A stretch of 64,000 nt of DNA, taken from Candidatus Neomarinimicrobiota bacterium (GTDB taxonomy: Bacteria > Fidelibacterota > UBA2242 > B5-G15). The notes under the pieces are model-generated. The model did no database searches. It saw only the letters and a program-made list of their open reading frames with translations, and was not told the origin of the DNA. Where the stretch lies: contig JACDNV010000007.1 in the NCBI GenBank assembly GCA_017656425.1, positions 1-64,000 of the forward strand. The letters are read 5' to 3'. The translations under genes were made by a program, and so were the position numbers. Below, in pieces: positions 50,496 to 60,886 of the stretch. Each line of letters begins with the position of its first letter. The stretch's first letter is position 1.

Positions 50496-53400
50496 ATAGA
50501 TTAACGAGACTTATTATAATATTAGCTCTATTTTTTGACTATAATACCTTCTTCCAAATATCGGATATAGATACCTTTGAGGTTCATGCAGATTTAGATA
50601 CTATCTATCTTAAAAATAAAAATATTATCCCATCAAGTGTACACATTATCTATCGGTGCGATTCTTTGAAATTGGCTATTGATAGTTTTAAAGTAAATTC
50701 TATCGAAGGTTTAATTTATGATATTAATTTTAATAAAGATACAGGGATTTTTATTATTGAATACAAATATCTTGATTTAGATTTTGATTTACGTAGTTTA
50801 AAGATTGTAAGCCAATCTCCTGAAATAATATATGATGCTAAAAAGAGTGACAAAAGTGTTTCAGTTGCTGGTCCGAAGGAGTTTAATATAGTAAAATCCG
50901 GAAATATTTTCAGACGAATAACTTTTAGCACCAATTCTGGTATTTCGATGTCGTCGGGATTAAATCTAAAATTGAGTGGAGAGCTGGCTGATGGGATTAT
51001 TATAAATGGGGTATTATCTGACCAAAATATCCCAATTCAGCCAGAGGGAAATACCCAGGCAATCAGTGAGGTAGACAGGATTTTTCTGGAAGCTAAATTG
51101 GGGAGAAGCAAAATTGTACTTGGCGATATTGATTACTCAGTAAATAGAGGAAGATTATTTAATTATAACAGAAAAATTCAGGGTATAAATTTTCATAGTA
51201 ATCTGAAATATTGTGAGGTTGACGGCTCCGCGGCAGTTTCAAGAGGAGAATACAACACAAATTATTTCCTTGGGCAGGATGGTAATCAAGGCCCTTATCA
51301 ATTGACAGGTAAGAATGGTGAAAAAGCTATAATTGTTCTTGCTGGGACGGAGCGAGTATGGCTCGATGGAAGAAAACTTCAAAGAGGAGAAAATGCCGAT
51401 TATATAATTGACTATTCAACAGGACAAATTACTTTCACTCCTAATGTTGTTATAACTTCAAATTCAAGGATTACCGTGGATTTTCAGTACTCGGATTTAT
51501 TTTATAGTAAGAATATTTTATCTGGAAACATAAATCTATCCGGGCTGAGTGATAAATTAGCATTTTCCTTCTCAGCTCTACAGGAGAAAGATGATAAAAA
51601 TAATACTATCGGTATACAGCTTACTAAAGATGATTATAAGAGAATGAAAACTGTTGGAAGTGGGGGGGAGAGGATATTTGTTAGTACGATAAAAAAAGAT
51701 TCAAATGGTGCATATATACTGAACGATTCTGTCCTTGTCTATGTCGGGAATGAGAATGGTAGCTATTCGGCGGCTTTCTATAATATTGGTAAAAAGGGTA
51801 GTTACAGGAAAGTTTATTCAGATAATGGATATTATTTTGAATATGTTGATAAAAATGATCCCTTGGTTTCAAACGAATTGAAAGAAGAAGCTGTATATTC
51901 TCCAGCCAGACCTATTAAGCTGCCGTCAAGTAAAAATTTTTATCATACCAGTCTCATATACAAGCCGTCTAATAAATTCAATGTCAATGGCGAGTTTGCT
52001 ATATCTAATTTTGATCGAAATATTGCCTCAAGCCTAGACGATGGGAACAATATCGGCTCAGCATTAAATCTATCTATGAGAAGAATAATAGACTTACAAA
52101 ATTTTGGAAAGACGATATTATGGACAGGTATTAGATCATCGGATAAGAATTTTCGTTCTGTTGTCAGAGACAGAGAGGTAGAATTTAAAAGAAAGTGGAA
52201 TCTCAAGAGTGACACAACGGTGGGTGAAAAGATAATCGAGGCTGGCATAGATTATTCACTGAATAATAATTTTGATTTTTCAATTGAGGGTGGTCATCTA
52301 AAATCGTTTGAAGCAAACAGTAATAGATTAAATATCAAATCCAATTTTGATTTGTTTAATAACATTACCTTTAATTTTAACAGAGAAAATATCAGATCAA
52401 TTTTACCACGCAATGAGAACTGGATCAGGGAAAACTATACACTCGGGTATAAGTGGATAACATACAGTTATTGTAGTGAGCTGAAAAAAAGTCCTTTAAT
52501 AAAGAATAGCTTTTTCTTTTATAAAAATTCTTTATCATACATAAAGCAAACCAGAACCGGTTTGAAATATAGTATCGTGCTTTCTGACAGATTGGATAAA
52601 ACCAAGATTGAATCGGGCTGGAAGAAGGAATCATATCTACATTATGCCAAATTTAGTATGCTTTTTAATAAACCCGGGTTATTTAATTCTGATTTTAATA
52701 TGTATTTCCAGAGGAAAAAATATTTTGATCAGGCGCAGTCTGATCTGAGTGCAATTATTGGTCGATGGGTTATTAAGATTAGACCCCGGAGAAAACCAGT
52801 TTCTTTATCATCTGTAATAGAACTTGGGCGGAAAAATATGGTAAAAAAGGAGAAGTTGTATATAAAAGTTCCGATGGGGCAGGGAAACTATATTTATGAC
52901 TCAACATATTCAGAGTTTATTCCAAGAGAGAATGGTGATTATATTCTGAGAATAATCCCTTCAAATGAAAAAGAGCCTGTAAATGACGGAAAGTTAAATC
53001 TTAATGTTCTGGTTGGTGGACACCTGCTGAAATCTTCTGGTTTCATTTCTCACCTAAGGTACATTGGTAGTATAAGGCTCCAAAATAGAGTGAAAGATGG
53101 TTTTTCAGAACTTTTTAAAATTAGAAATAGTGTTAATAGAATAATATATATAAAAAATGAGCTGAGATATAATGGGAATAGAATAAGCGATTTATCAATT
53201 GGAATTATAAATAAAGATAATTCAGGTAATCTCGATGTTCGAGGATATGAAGAATACAGGCAGAAAGAAATATATATTAAAATTAGAAAGAATGTTTCTG
53301 GAAACATCAGTAATGAAACTATCTTAAAAAATAAAAGAGTGGAAAGATTTGCAGAATATAATGCACTGGTTAATAGAAAACTTAATATTTATGATTTAAG

Positions 53401-53779
53401 TAATAGTATTATTTTCCTTATTGGCGATTACGATAAAATGAGTTTCAAATATTCCTTTGTTTCAGGTCGGCAGGAGACCTACAATAAGATAAAGGCTATA
53501 AAAAGTAGCTTTAGATTTAGTTACGATAAGAAAGTTGGAGATAAGGGTGTAGTGGGAAGTTTTATAGAGATAATAGATGTAAAAACTAATAGCGGGGAAA
53601 AAAGTGTCCCATGGGAAATAAGTAATGGTAGAATGGTAGGATGTACATTTGGATGGGGGCTTAACTTCATGCGTACCTATAAAGATATTTTAAATCTAAG
53701 GCTGAGATATGAGGGGTGGATAGAGCCTGTAATCGGTAATTATCAAATAGGGGGATTGGATATTGGTGCGGTTCTTTAA
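50492..53779 (+). CDS. large SprA-like outer-membrane/surface protein, function unknown
   Basis: 1095 residues. Signal peptide about 1-22. An N-terminal domain (about 25-160) is followed by a region holding DGNQGPYQLTGKNGEK, VLAGTERVWLDGRKL and IIDYSTGQITFTPN (about 263-325), phrases seen in big uncharacterised surface proteins of FCB bacteria and reminiscent of SprA. The remaining 700 residues are alternating hydrophobic/polar strands with aromatic girdles, as in a beta-barrel. It overlaps both the propeller gene (4 bases) and the Omp85 gene (17 bases). A role in surface display or secretion is inference. Confidence 0.65.
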   Translation: MNRLTRLIIILALFFDYNTFFQISDIDTFEVHADLDTIYLKNKNIIPSSVHIIYRCDSLKLAIDSFKVNSIEGLIYDINFNKDTGIFIIEYKYLDLDFDLRSLKIVSQSPEIIYDAKKSDKSVSVAGPKEFNIVKSGNIFRRITFSTNSGISMSSGLNLKLSGELADGIIINGVLSDQNIPIQPEGNTQAISEVDRIFLEAKLGRSKIVLGDIDYSVNRGRLFNYNRKIQGINFHSNLKYCEVDGSAAVSRGEYNTNYFLGQDGNQGPYQLTGKNGEKAIIVLAGTERVWLDGRKLQRGENADYIIDYSTGQITFTPNVVITSNSRITVDFQYSDLFYSKNILSGNINLSGLSDKLAFSFSALQEKDDKNNTIGIQLTKDDYKRMKTVGSGGERIFVSTIKKDSNGAYILNDSVLVYVGNENGSYSAAFYNIGKKGSYRKVYSDNGYYFEYVDKNDPLVSNELKEEAVYSPARPIKLPSSKNFYHTSLIYKPSNKFNVNGEFAISNFDRNIASSLDDGNNIGSALNLSMRRIIDLQNFGKTILWTGIRSSDKNFRSVVRDREVEFKRKWNLKSDTTVGEKIIEAGIDYSLNNNFDFSIEGGHLKSFEANSNRLNIKSNFDLFNNITFNFNRENIRSILPRNENWIRENYTLGYKWITYSYCSELKKSPLIKNSFFFYKNSLSYIKQTRTGLKYSIVLSDRLDKTKIESGWKKESYLHYAKFSMLFNKPGLFNSDFNMYFQRKKYFDQAQSDLSAIIGRWVIKIRPRRKPVSLSSVIELGRKNMVKKEKLYIKVPMGQGNYIYDSTYSEFIPRENGDYILRIIPSNEKEPVNDGKLNLNVLVGGHLLKSSGFISHLRYIGSIRLQNRVKDGFSELFKIRNSVNRIIYIKNELRYNGNRISDLSIGIINKDNSGNLDVRGYEEYRQKEIYIKIRKNVSGNISNETILKNKRVERFAEYNALVNRKLNIYDLSNSIIFLIGDYDKMSFKYSFVSGRQETYNKIKAIKSSFRFSYDKKVGDKGVVGSFIEIIDVKTNSGEKSVPWEISNGRMVGCTFGWGLNFMRTYKDILNLRLRYEGWIEPVIGNYQIGGLDIGAVL

Positions 53780-55217
53780 AGTAATTATCATATTAATTTT
53801 TATATTTTACATAAATATTTTTGGGAGAGAGTATAGAATAGGGAAAGTATTCATAGAATATTTTGGAAGAGATACCGTTGATTTTTCCGGAATATCAATA
53901 CTGGATGATTATGTAAGTATTAAAGCCAGTCAGGAAACCATATTGGAGCTGATGAATCATTTAAAGAACTGGATATACGATAATAATGGTTATGAAACTT
54001 TTATATCCGTTGAGAATATAAATCCGACTTTGACTGATTCTGTTGTTTATATTAATCCAAAATTAAAAGTCATGGTTAATAAGAGAATTGTTGTAGATAG
54101 TATTCTTGTAAAAGGGGTGAATGATAGACTAAAAAAAATACTTGTTACCAAGTTCAAAGAGTTTATTGGTAAAAGTATGAACTCGGATGAGAAGATAGCA
54201 ATGAGAAAAATCATTAGTAATTATAAGTTTATCAAGCTGGCGAAAGAACCTGTTATTGTGAAAAGTATAGATGGAAAGAATTGTCTTTATATAGAATTGG
54301 AGGAAGCAAGAGAGAATAAATTTCTAGGATCATTAGCATATGTTCCCAGGAAAGGGACGACTGATGGATACTTCACAGGTAATTTTGAAATGAATCTACA
54401 CAATTTTTCCGGTCTCGGTAGGAAGATTGAAATCTCATGGATGAGATTAAATCAATATTCTCAAGAGTTAATGGTGTATTATTTTCAACCATTTGTATTA
54501 CAGAAATATATATTTTTTGATTTAAAGTTTTCACAGGTTTTAAGAGATACACTTTATGTTTTACGCAGTTTTTATTTTTCCAGTGGTAGGTCTTTTAAAA
54601 ATGTTAGATTAGGTTTTATACTTGGTGGGATGGAAGGGATGCCAACGAAAAGTGGTAAAAAATTATTAAATGAGACAAGCAATCGCGAGCGAAGCCTGGG
54701 GATAAGTTTTTTCATAAATACTCGAAATAATGATAAAAATCCAAAAAAAGGCTATTTTGTCACAACTAATTTGTTGGGTAATTATAGAAACTATATGGGT
54801 GATAAGAGTTATGGTTATTCTATAGAATTGAATTATGATTTTAATATGAGCATAAGTTCCTTTGTTTTTAATTTAAATGGTTTATTGGGGAAAAAATGGG
54901 TAAATTTAGAAACCCCTTTATATACAGATTATTTCTGGGTAGGGGGTGCAAGGGATTTAAGAGGCTATGCTGAGGATTTTTTTAAAGGGTTAACTGTATT
55001 TGTGACATCTTTCGAAATTAGAAAATTGCTTGGACTATATTCTAGAGTTTTTATGTTTACAGATTTAGGCTATATAGATGGGGTAATTCCATACTCCTAT
55101 GGCTTTGGTATGATGTTTAATTCGAGAGTTGGTATAGTCGGGCTTACATATGCTCTTGGGAAAGATGATACATTTTCAACTGCCAAAATTCATCTTGTCT
55201 TAGAGAATAGATTTTAA
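53763..55217 (+). CDS. Omp85-family outer-membrane protein (BamA/TamA-like)
   Basis: 484 residues. Signal peptide about 1-20, one POTRA-like domain (about 90-150: KRIVVDSILVKGVNDRLKK) and a C-terminal beta-barrel with the Omp85 signature VGGARDLRGY and a terminal aromatic residue (ENRF). BamA has five POTRA domains and is longer; this is a short member, perhaps dedicated to the barrel protein encoded just upstream. The start is TTG (53763) or GTG (53766), with aggggga in front, inside the upstream gene. Confidence 0.85.
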   Translation: MVRFFKVIIILIFIFYINIFGREYRIGKVFIEYFGRDTVDFSGISILDDYVSIKASQETILELMNHLKNWIYDNNGYETFISVENINPTLTDSVVYINPKLKVMVNKRIVVDSILVKGVNDRLKKILVTKFKEFIGKSMNSDEKIAMRKIISNYKFIKLAKEPVIVKSIDGKNCLYIELEEARENKFLGSLAYVPRKGTTDGYFTGNFEMNLHNFSGLGRKIEISWMRLNQYSQELMVYYFQPFVLQKYIFFDLKFSQVLRDTLYVLRSFYFSSGRSFKNVRLGFILGGMEGMPTKSGKKLLNETSNRERSLGISFFINTRNNDKNPKKGYFVTTNLLGNYRNYMGDKSYGYSIELNYDFNMSISSFVFNLNGLLGKKWVNLETPLYTDYFWVGGARDLRGYAEDFFKGLTVFVTSFEIRKLLGLYSRVFMFTDLGYIDGVIPYSYGFGMMFNSRVGIVGLTYALGKDDTFSTAKIHLVLENRF

Positions 55218-55220
55218 GCG

Positions 55221-57326
55221 ATGAAGAGGAAATCCTTAGAAGAGAAAATAATAAAATACTTAAAAAATAATAGAGGTAACTTTATTAAACAGAGAAGTAT
55301 TTTTAAAGCTATTGGTGATTCCAGAGTAGATTATAGTATTTTTAAAAAGGTTATAAAAAGACTTAGTGAAAAGGGAAGAATTGAAAGAGGCAGGAAGCAT
55401 ACATTCAGATATCCAGATATGGATGAGAAAACAGTCACAGGAACTATTACACTGAAAAGCAAGGGCTTTGGTTTTGTCAAAACTGACAGTGGAAATGAGA
55501 TTTTTATAGGTAGTTACGATATATTGAACGCATTCGATGGTGATAAGGTTTTGGTTCATGTTTATAAAAAGCAAAAAGGTAAATTACCAGAGGGGAAAGT
55601 TGTAAAAATATTGGAACGAGCGACTAAAACGTTCTATGGAACCTTAAAAAGGAGAGGTGGTAAATTTTATCTCTTACCTGAAAAACCTGAACATCCAACA
55701 GAAATATTGATTACCAATAAAATACCAGGGATGAAGGATGGGAAACTTGTTGAGGTTAAAAATCTTAGATGGGATGATCCGAACGCTTATACCACAGGAG
55801 AAGTTGTAAAGATAATTGGAGATTTTAAATCGCCATACAAAGACATCGAGGTTGTAATAAAGATGTTCGATTTGCCTAGGGAATTTCCCAAGGCACTATT
55901 AAAAGAGGTCGATGAATTGGAGAATCCCAATATAACAGAGGAGTTAAAGTACCGTAAAGACCTAAGGGATAAGGAGATTTTTACAATTGACCCTATTAAT
56001 GCAAGAGATTTCGATGATGCTGTGTCTATTGAAATAAATGAAAAGGGGAATTATTTGCTGGGAATACATATTTCTGATGTTAGTCACTTTGTGAAGCCGG
56101 GGACACTTCTTGATAGAGAAGCATTGAAAAGGGGCTTAAGTGTCTATTTTGCTGAAACGGTTATACCGATGTTGCCGGAAAGGCTGTCAGGTGATCTTTG
56201 TAGTCTGAAACCTGGAGAAGAAAGGCTTACAATTACGATTGATATGGAGCTAGATCGTAAAGGGAATTTGCTCAATTATGATATTTATCAAAGTGTAATT
56301 GAATCAAAGAGAAGGTTTACTTATGAAGAAGTTCAAGAGATCATAGACACAGGAAAGGGCGATTTTGCCGATACTTTAAAACTAATGAGGGATGTTTCAA
56401 AGCTATTATATGATAAAAGGAGAATGACAGGCAGTATAGATTTTGATATTCCTGAACCAGTATTTGAGATGGGGCGTGAAGGTATACCGCTAGATATTAG
56501 GCCGAGTATACGCCTTGATAGCCACAGACTTATAGAAGAGTTTATGTTGTTAGCAAATAAGACTGTTGCAGAGCATATTTCTATTACAAGAAAGAGTGAG
56601 AAGTTACCTTTTATATATAGGGTTCATGAAAAACCGTCTGAGGAAGCTATAAATAATTTATATGATATCCTTGCAAGGTTGGGTTTATCCATGAAAAAGC
56701 CTGAGCAATTTAATCCATCTGATTTGCAAGAAATTCTTGAAAAGGTTGAAAAATTTCCATTTAAAAATCTAGTAGAAATACTTGCATTGCGATCTATGGC
56801 AAAAGCTAAATATTCTACAAAGCCAATTGGTCATTTTGGTCTCGCGTTTAAATACTATACGCACTTTACCTCGCCAATACGAAGATATCCAGATTTAATG
56901 GTTCATAGGCTGTTGAAATATTATGAGGAGAAAAGAGGGAAAGAGGAGATAAGACTTTTGCGCCGTAGATTAAGAAACATTGCAAAAAAATCATCCGAAA
57001 ATGAGTTGAAATCTTTAGAAGCAGAAAGAGAGTACATTAAAATTAAACAAACCAGGTTTTTAAAGAATAAGATAGGGGATCGTTTTAAAGGTATTATTTC
57101 TGGTATTGCCAATTATGGATTTTTTGTAGAAATATCGGATTTTCTTGTTGATGGTTTTGTTCATGTAAGAACATTATATGATGATTACTACGTCTATGAC
57201 GGTGAAAATCATGCTATTGTTGGTAAAAAATATGGTAAAAAATACAGGTTGGGAGATATTGTAGAGGTGATAATTAAAGAAGTTTCGATTGAGGATAGAA
57301 GAATAGATTTAGAAATTACCCATTAA
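55221..57326 (+). CDS. rnr: ribonuclease R
   Basis: 701 residues. An N-terminal winged helix (about 1-70), cold-shock domains (KSKGFGFVKTDSGNEIFIG), the RNB nuclease domain with the metal-binding TIDPINARDFDDAVSIE, and a C-terminal S1 domain (FKGIISGIANYGFFVEI). A processive 3'-5' exoribonuclease that degrades structured RNA. It lies 3 bases after the Omp85 gene and 4 before a methyltransferase. Confidence 0.96.
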   Translation: MKRKSLEEKIIKYLKNNRGNFIKQRSIFKAIGDSRVDYSIFKKVIKRLSEKGRIERGRKHTFRYPDMDEKTVTGTITLKSKGFGFVKTDSGNEIFIGSYDILNAFDGDKVLVHVYKKQKGKLPEGKVVKILERATKTFYGTLKRRGGKFYLLPEKPEHPTEILITNKIPGMKDGKLVEVKNLRWDDPNAYTTGEVVKIIGDFKSPYKDIEVVIKMFDLPREFPKALLKEVDELENPNITEELKYRKDLRDKEIFTIDPINARDFDDAVSIEINEKGNYLLGIHISDVSHFVKPGTLLDREALKRGLSVYFAETVIPMLPERLSGDLCSLKPGEERLTITIDMELDRKGNLLNYDIYQSVIESKRRFTYEEVQEIIDTGKGDFADTLKLMRDVSKLLYDKRRMTGSIDFDIPEPVFEMGREGIPLDIRPSIRLDSHRLIEEFMLLANKTVAEHISITRKSEKLPFIYRVHEKPSEEAINNLYDILARLGLSMKKPEQFNPSDLQEILEKVEKFPFKNLVEILALRSMAKAKYSTKPIGHFGLAFKYYTHFTSPIRRYPDLMVHRLLKYYEEKRGKEEIRLLRRRLRNIAKKSSENELKSLEAEREYIKIKQTRFLKNKIGDRFKGIISGIANYGFFVEISDFLVDGFVHVRTLYDDYYVYDGENHAIVGKKYGKKYRLGDIVEVIIKEVSIEDRRIDLEITH

Positions 57327-57330
57327 TTAA

Positions 57331-58236
57331 ATGTTGAGATTGGAAAATATAAATTGCCCTTTATGCAAATCTGGAAAAAGTATATTTTTCCTAAGTACAT
57401 TTGATCGGTTTGATAAGGATAAAGAAAAAATATTCAGGATTGTAAAATGTGGAAGGTGCGGTCTTATTTTTCTTAATCCGAGAGTACCATTTACTGAAAT
57501 TTCACAATATTATAGTAGTGAAAATTACGACCCCTTCATTTCAATTGAGAAAAGTTTTGATATAGCTTCTATTATTTATAAATCAATAAGAAATATTAAT
57601 TTACGAATCAAATATCACCTTGTTAGTAGTTATAAGAGAAGTGGCAAGATTCTTGACTATGGAACTGCTACTGGAGAGTTTTTAGAGACTATGAGACAAA
57701 AAGGCTGGGAAACATATGGTGTTGAATTGGATGATAAAAGTTGTGAATTTGCAAATAAGAAGGGATTAAATGTTTATAAAAATATAAATGAAATAGAGGT
57801 CTCTAAAAAATTTGATGTAATTACCATGTGGCATAGCCTGGAACACATTCATGAGCTTAATGAGACAATTAAAAATATAATAGAGAGATTAAATGAGAAT
57901 GGTTTCCTTATAATTGCAGTTCCCAATATTGAATCCTATGGTTTTAACGTATATAAAGAACATTGGATTGCCCTTGATTCTCCTAGACATCTTTACCATT
58001 TTACCTACAGGACAATTAAGTTTTTATTTAAAAAATATAATATGGATATTTTCAATACACACATATTGCTTTTTGATACCTTTTATAATCATATTAAGAG
58101 CTTTCTATTATTGAATACAAAATTGTTTGACTTATATTATCTTTTGGGTAATTTAATAGCTGAATTATTAATGGCTTATTTTGAATCTAAGAGGTTTGCA
58201 TCAACTTTAATTTATGTATTAAAAAAGGTTGAATGA
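57331..58236 (+). CDS. class I SAM methyltransferase with N-terminal zinc ribbon
   Basis: 301 residues. Four cysteines (C9, C12, C40, C43) in CPLC and CGRC form a zinc ribbon, followed by FLNPR, a pattern common in methyltransferases of sugar and cell-surface pathways. The Rossmann domain has ILDYGTATGEFL (motif I), YGVELDDKS and MWHSLEHIHE. The substrate is unknown. The neighbouring rfbD and glycosyltransferases suggest a glycan step. Confidence 0.8.
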   Translation: MLRLENINCPLCKSGKSIFFLSTFDRFDKDKEKIFRIVKCGRCGLIFLNPRVPFTEISQYYSSENYDPFISIEKSFDIASIIYKSIRNINLRIKYHLVSSYKRSGKILDYGTATGEFLETMRQKGWETYGVELDDKSCEFANKKGLNVYKNINEIEVSKKFDVITMWHSLEHIHELNETIKNIIERLNENGFLIIAVPNIESYGFNVYKEHWIALDSPRHLYHFTYRTIKFLFKKYNMDIFNTHILLFDTFYNHIKSFLLLNTKLFDLYYLLGNLIAELLMAYFESKRFASTLIYVLKKVE

Positions 58237-58237
58237 T

Positions 58238-59254
58238 ATGAAAAGTAAAATACTGATTATTGTTGGGATGATTGTACTTGTTCTTTCTTACTCCTGTGAT
58301 AGACAAAAATATGCGAAAGGACCTCTGGACGTGATTTATGTCCTAGCGGATGATGAATCTAAGAAGGAATTAAAAACAGTAATTGATACTTTAGGGACGT
58401 ATGGTATAAGAACTCCAAAGTTTCAAGCTTTCTATGATGTAAAATGGTTTACTTTCAGGGATATTCCCTTTGTTAAAGAATATCATCATGTTGTTATAGT
58501 TGCTAACTTGAATAATGAAGTAGGCGAAGAAATTGCAAGGAAGTTATTGAATCCTAAACAATTTAAGGATGCAGAGCGAGATAGTTTGAATATCTTTTTC
58601 ATAAAAGATTTATGGGTGAAAGATCAAGCGGTTATTTTCATTGCCGGTAAAGATTTTCAAAAATTAAGAAGAGCTATATCATCAAATGTTGGGTGGATTT
58701 ATCGAAAGATTGATGAAAATTTTGTAAATATATCAAATAAATATATCTTTAAATATGGTGAACAAAGAAATTTGTCTCGTTATTTATGGGGTAAATATCA
58801 TTGGACAATGAGAATACAGCATGATTATATGATAGTGCATGAGTATGAGGATAAGAATTTTGTCTGGCTTGGAAGAGGTTTCCCTTATCGATGGATATCG
58901 GTTAGCTGGGCAAATGGTTTTGAACCTAAATGGTTGACAGAACCAGGTTTATTTGAAAGGAGGAATAAAATCGGTGAAATTTATGGTGGGATAGGTACTG
59001 ATAAGAGATTCCTTGGTTTTTACTGGACTGAATTTGCAGGATATAATGCATTAAAAATGTATGGACTCTGGTATCATAAAAAAGAAGCAAAAGGAGGACC
59101 GTTTGTAACCTACTCTTTTTACGATGAAGAAACTGATAGAACATTTATTATAGATTTATTAGTTTTTGCACCGGGAGAAAAGGTAACCCTTATTTTAAGA
59201 CAGGCTGATTTGATGATAAGGACTTTTACAACGAAACCTGATTTTAAATTATAA
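58238..59254 (+). CDS. DUF4837-like lipoprotein
   Basis: 338 residues from the ATG at 58238, which has aaggttg in front; a TTG three codons earlier overlaps the upstream stop. A hydrophobic signal ends in LSYSC, a lipobox variant of the kind seen in Bacteroidota, with the cysteine at residue 20. The mature part resembles the DUF4837 family (VIYVLADDESKKEL at the start; later WMRIQHDY-type and FVWLGRGFPYRWISVSW phrases). Function unknown; membrane-anchored in the periplasm. Confidence 0.65.
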   Translation: MKSKILIIVGMIVLVLSYSCDRQKYAKGPLDVIYVLADDESKKELKTVIDTLGTYGIRTPKFQAFYDVKWFTFRDIPFVKEYHHVVIVANLNNEVGEEIARKLLNPKQFKDAERDSLNIFFIKDLWVKDQAVIFIAGKDFQKLRRAISSNVGWIYRKIDENFVNISNKYIFKYGEQRNLSRYLWGKYHWTMRIQHDYMIVHEYEDKNFVWLGRGFPYRWISVSWANGFEPKWLTEPGLFERRNKIGEIYGGIGTDKRFLGFYWTEFAGYNALKMYGLWYHKKEAKGGPFVTYSFYDEETDRTFIIDLLVFAPGEKVTLILRQADLMIRTFTTKPDFKL

Positions 59255-59273
59255 GATTAGCTCAGGGAAGGGG

Positions 59274-60155
59274 ATGAATATACTGATAACTGGCGCCAAT
59301 GGAATGTTAGGTGAAAAATGTTTTCATATACTATCTGACAAATTTTCTGTAATTACAACTGATTTGGGTGAAAAATGCCTTTATTCAGATGATGCAGCAT
59401 ATACGAGGCTTGACATTACCGAAGAGAAGAGTGTTATTGAGTTTATCAGGGAATTGAAACCTGATGCAGTTGTAAACTGTGCCGCATATACCGATGTAGA
59501 TGGAGCAGAAAAAAGTCGTGAAATAGCTTGGAACGTAAATGTTAAAGGGGTTGAAAATCTGGTAAAGGCTATAGAACCTATTGGAGCTCATTTGATACAT
59601 ATTTCAACTGATTATATATTTGATGGTGTAAATGGTCCTTATTCTGAAAATGATCCTCCTTCACCAATAAACTATTACGGTTTAACGAAATATGAAGGTG
59701 AAAAGATTGTGCAGGTATCGAACATTCCATGGACTATTGTAAGAACGAATGTTCTTTTTGGTAATAGTAAATATCAGCAGGCGAGCTTCGTTAGCTGGGT
59801 AATTAGAAAAGTGAGTAATAGAGAAGTGATATATGTTGTTAATGATCAATATGGCAATCCTACATGGGCAAATGCTCTTGCCGAGGCTATATCTGCTATT
59901 CTTGAGAAAAAAGCTTTGGGTTTATATCATTATGGTGGGAAGGATTATATAAATAGATTTTCTTTTGCTCTAGAAATTGTTGCTGTATTTGATCTCGACC
60001 CTAAATTTGTAAAACCTACTACAACCAAAGCCTTGAATCAAGTGGCAAGAAGACCATATAGGGGCGGATTAGCGGTAGAAAAAATCAAGAGTGAATTAGG
60101 AGTAAGAATTTATTCAATCAGAGAAGCATTAGAAGCGATGAAAAGAGGACTATAA
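59274..60155 (+). CDS. rfbD: dTDP-4-dehydrorhamnose reductase
   Basis: 293 residues, SDR fold. MNILITGANGMLGEKC (1-16) is the NADPH loop, NCAAYTDVDGAEK and YYGLTKYEGE (catalytic YxxxK) are signatures. The last step of dTDP-L-rhamnose synthesis. The probable 3,5-epimerase is separate (36202); the two other pathway genes are not in the window. Confidence 0.9.
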   Translation: MNILITGANGMLGEKCFHILSDKFSVITTDLGEKCLYSDDAAYTRLDITEEKSVIEFIRELKPDAVVNCAAYTDVDGAEKSREIAWNVNVKGVENLVKAIEPIGAHLIHISTDYIFDGVNGPYSENDPPSPINYYGLTKYEGEKIVQVSNIPWTIVRTNVLFGNSKYQQASFVSWVIRKVSNREVIYVVNDQYGNPTWANALAEAISAILEKKALGLYHYGGKDYINRFSFALEIVAVFDLDPKFVKPTTTKALNQVARRPYRGGLAVEKIKSELGVRIYSIREALEAMKRGL

Positions 60156-60157
60156 GG

Positions 60158-60877
60158 TTGAAGTCTCTTGTAATAATTCCTACGTATAATGAAAAGGAAA
60201 ACATAAAAGTAGTTATTGATAAGGTCAATGCACTCGGTATTGATATTGATATTCTTGTTGTTGATGATAATAGCCCGGATGGTACGGGGAAAATTGTAAG
60301 TGACTTGGCAAAAGAGAATTCTCGCATACATTTAATTGGAAGGAAGGGTAAGCTTGGATTGGGTTCTGCTTACGTTGAAGGTTTTAAATGGGCATTGAGT
60401 CGTGACTATGAATATATTATAGAAATGGACGCCGATCTATCTCATAATCCTTTCGATATACCAAGGCTATTGAATAAAAGTAAAAAAAGTTATGATGTAG
60501 TAATTGGGTCGAGATATTGTGACGGGGTAAATGTTGTACATTGGCCAATAAAAAGGTTGATATTAAGCTACGGTGCAAATAAATATACAAGAATTGTAAC
60601 TGGCTTACCCGTTAAAGATTGCACTGCTGGGTTTGTTTGTTATAAAAGGGTAGTACTGGAAAATATAAATTTTGAGAAAATAAAGTCTACTGGCTACGCA
60701 TTTCAAATAGAAATGAAGTATAGGGCATGGAAAAAGGGCTTTAGTCTGGTAGAGATACCTATTATATTTGAAGAGCGCACAGAAGGCAAGTCGAAGATGA
60801 CAAAACATATCATATACGAAGCGGCATTAATGGTCTGGAAATTGAAAATACTAAGTATTTTGGGGCTGTTAAAATAA
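60158..60877 (+). CDS. GT2 polyprenol-phosphate mannosyltransferase-like protein (DPM1-like)
   Basis: 239 residues. VIIPTYNEKENI, VVDDNSPDGTGKIV and EMDADLSHNP are the donor-site motifs of dolichyl/polyprenyl-phosphate mannosyltransferases, and VIGSRYCDGV with DCTAGFVCYKR follow. It has no C-terminal membrane domain. It would charge a polyprenyl phosphate with a sugar. The start is TTG (60158) with agagga in front, 2 bases after rfbD. Confidence 0.88.
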   Translation: MKSLVIIPTYNEKENIKVVIDKVNALGIDIDILVVDDNSPDGTGKIVSDLAKENSRIHLIGRKGKLGLGSAYVEGFKWALSRDYEYIIEMDADLSHNPFDIPRLLNKSKKSYDVVIGSRYCDGVNVVHWPIKRLILSYGANKYTRIVTGLPVKDCTAGFVCYKRVVLENINFEKIKSTGYAFQIEMKYRAWKKGFSLVEIPIIFEERTEGKSKMTKHIIYEAALMVWKLKILSILGLLK

Positions 60878-60886
60878 TAAATTAAT

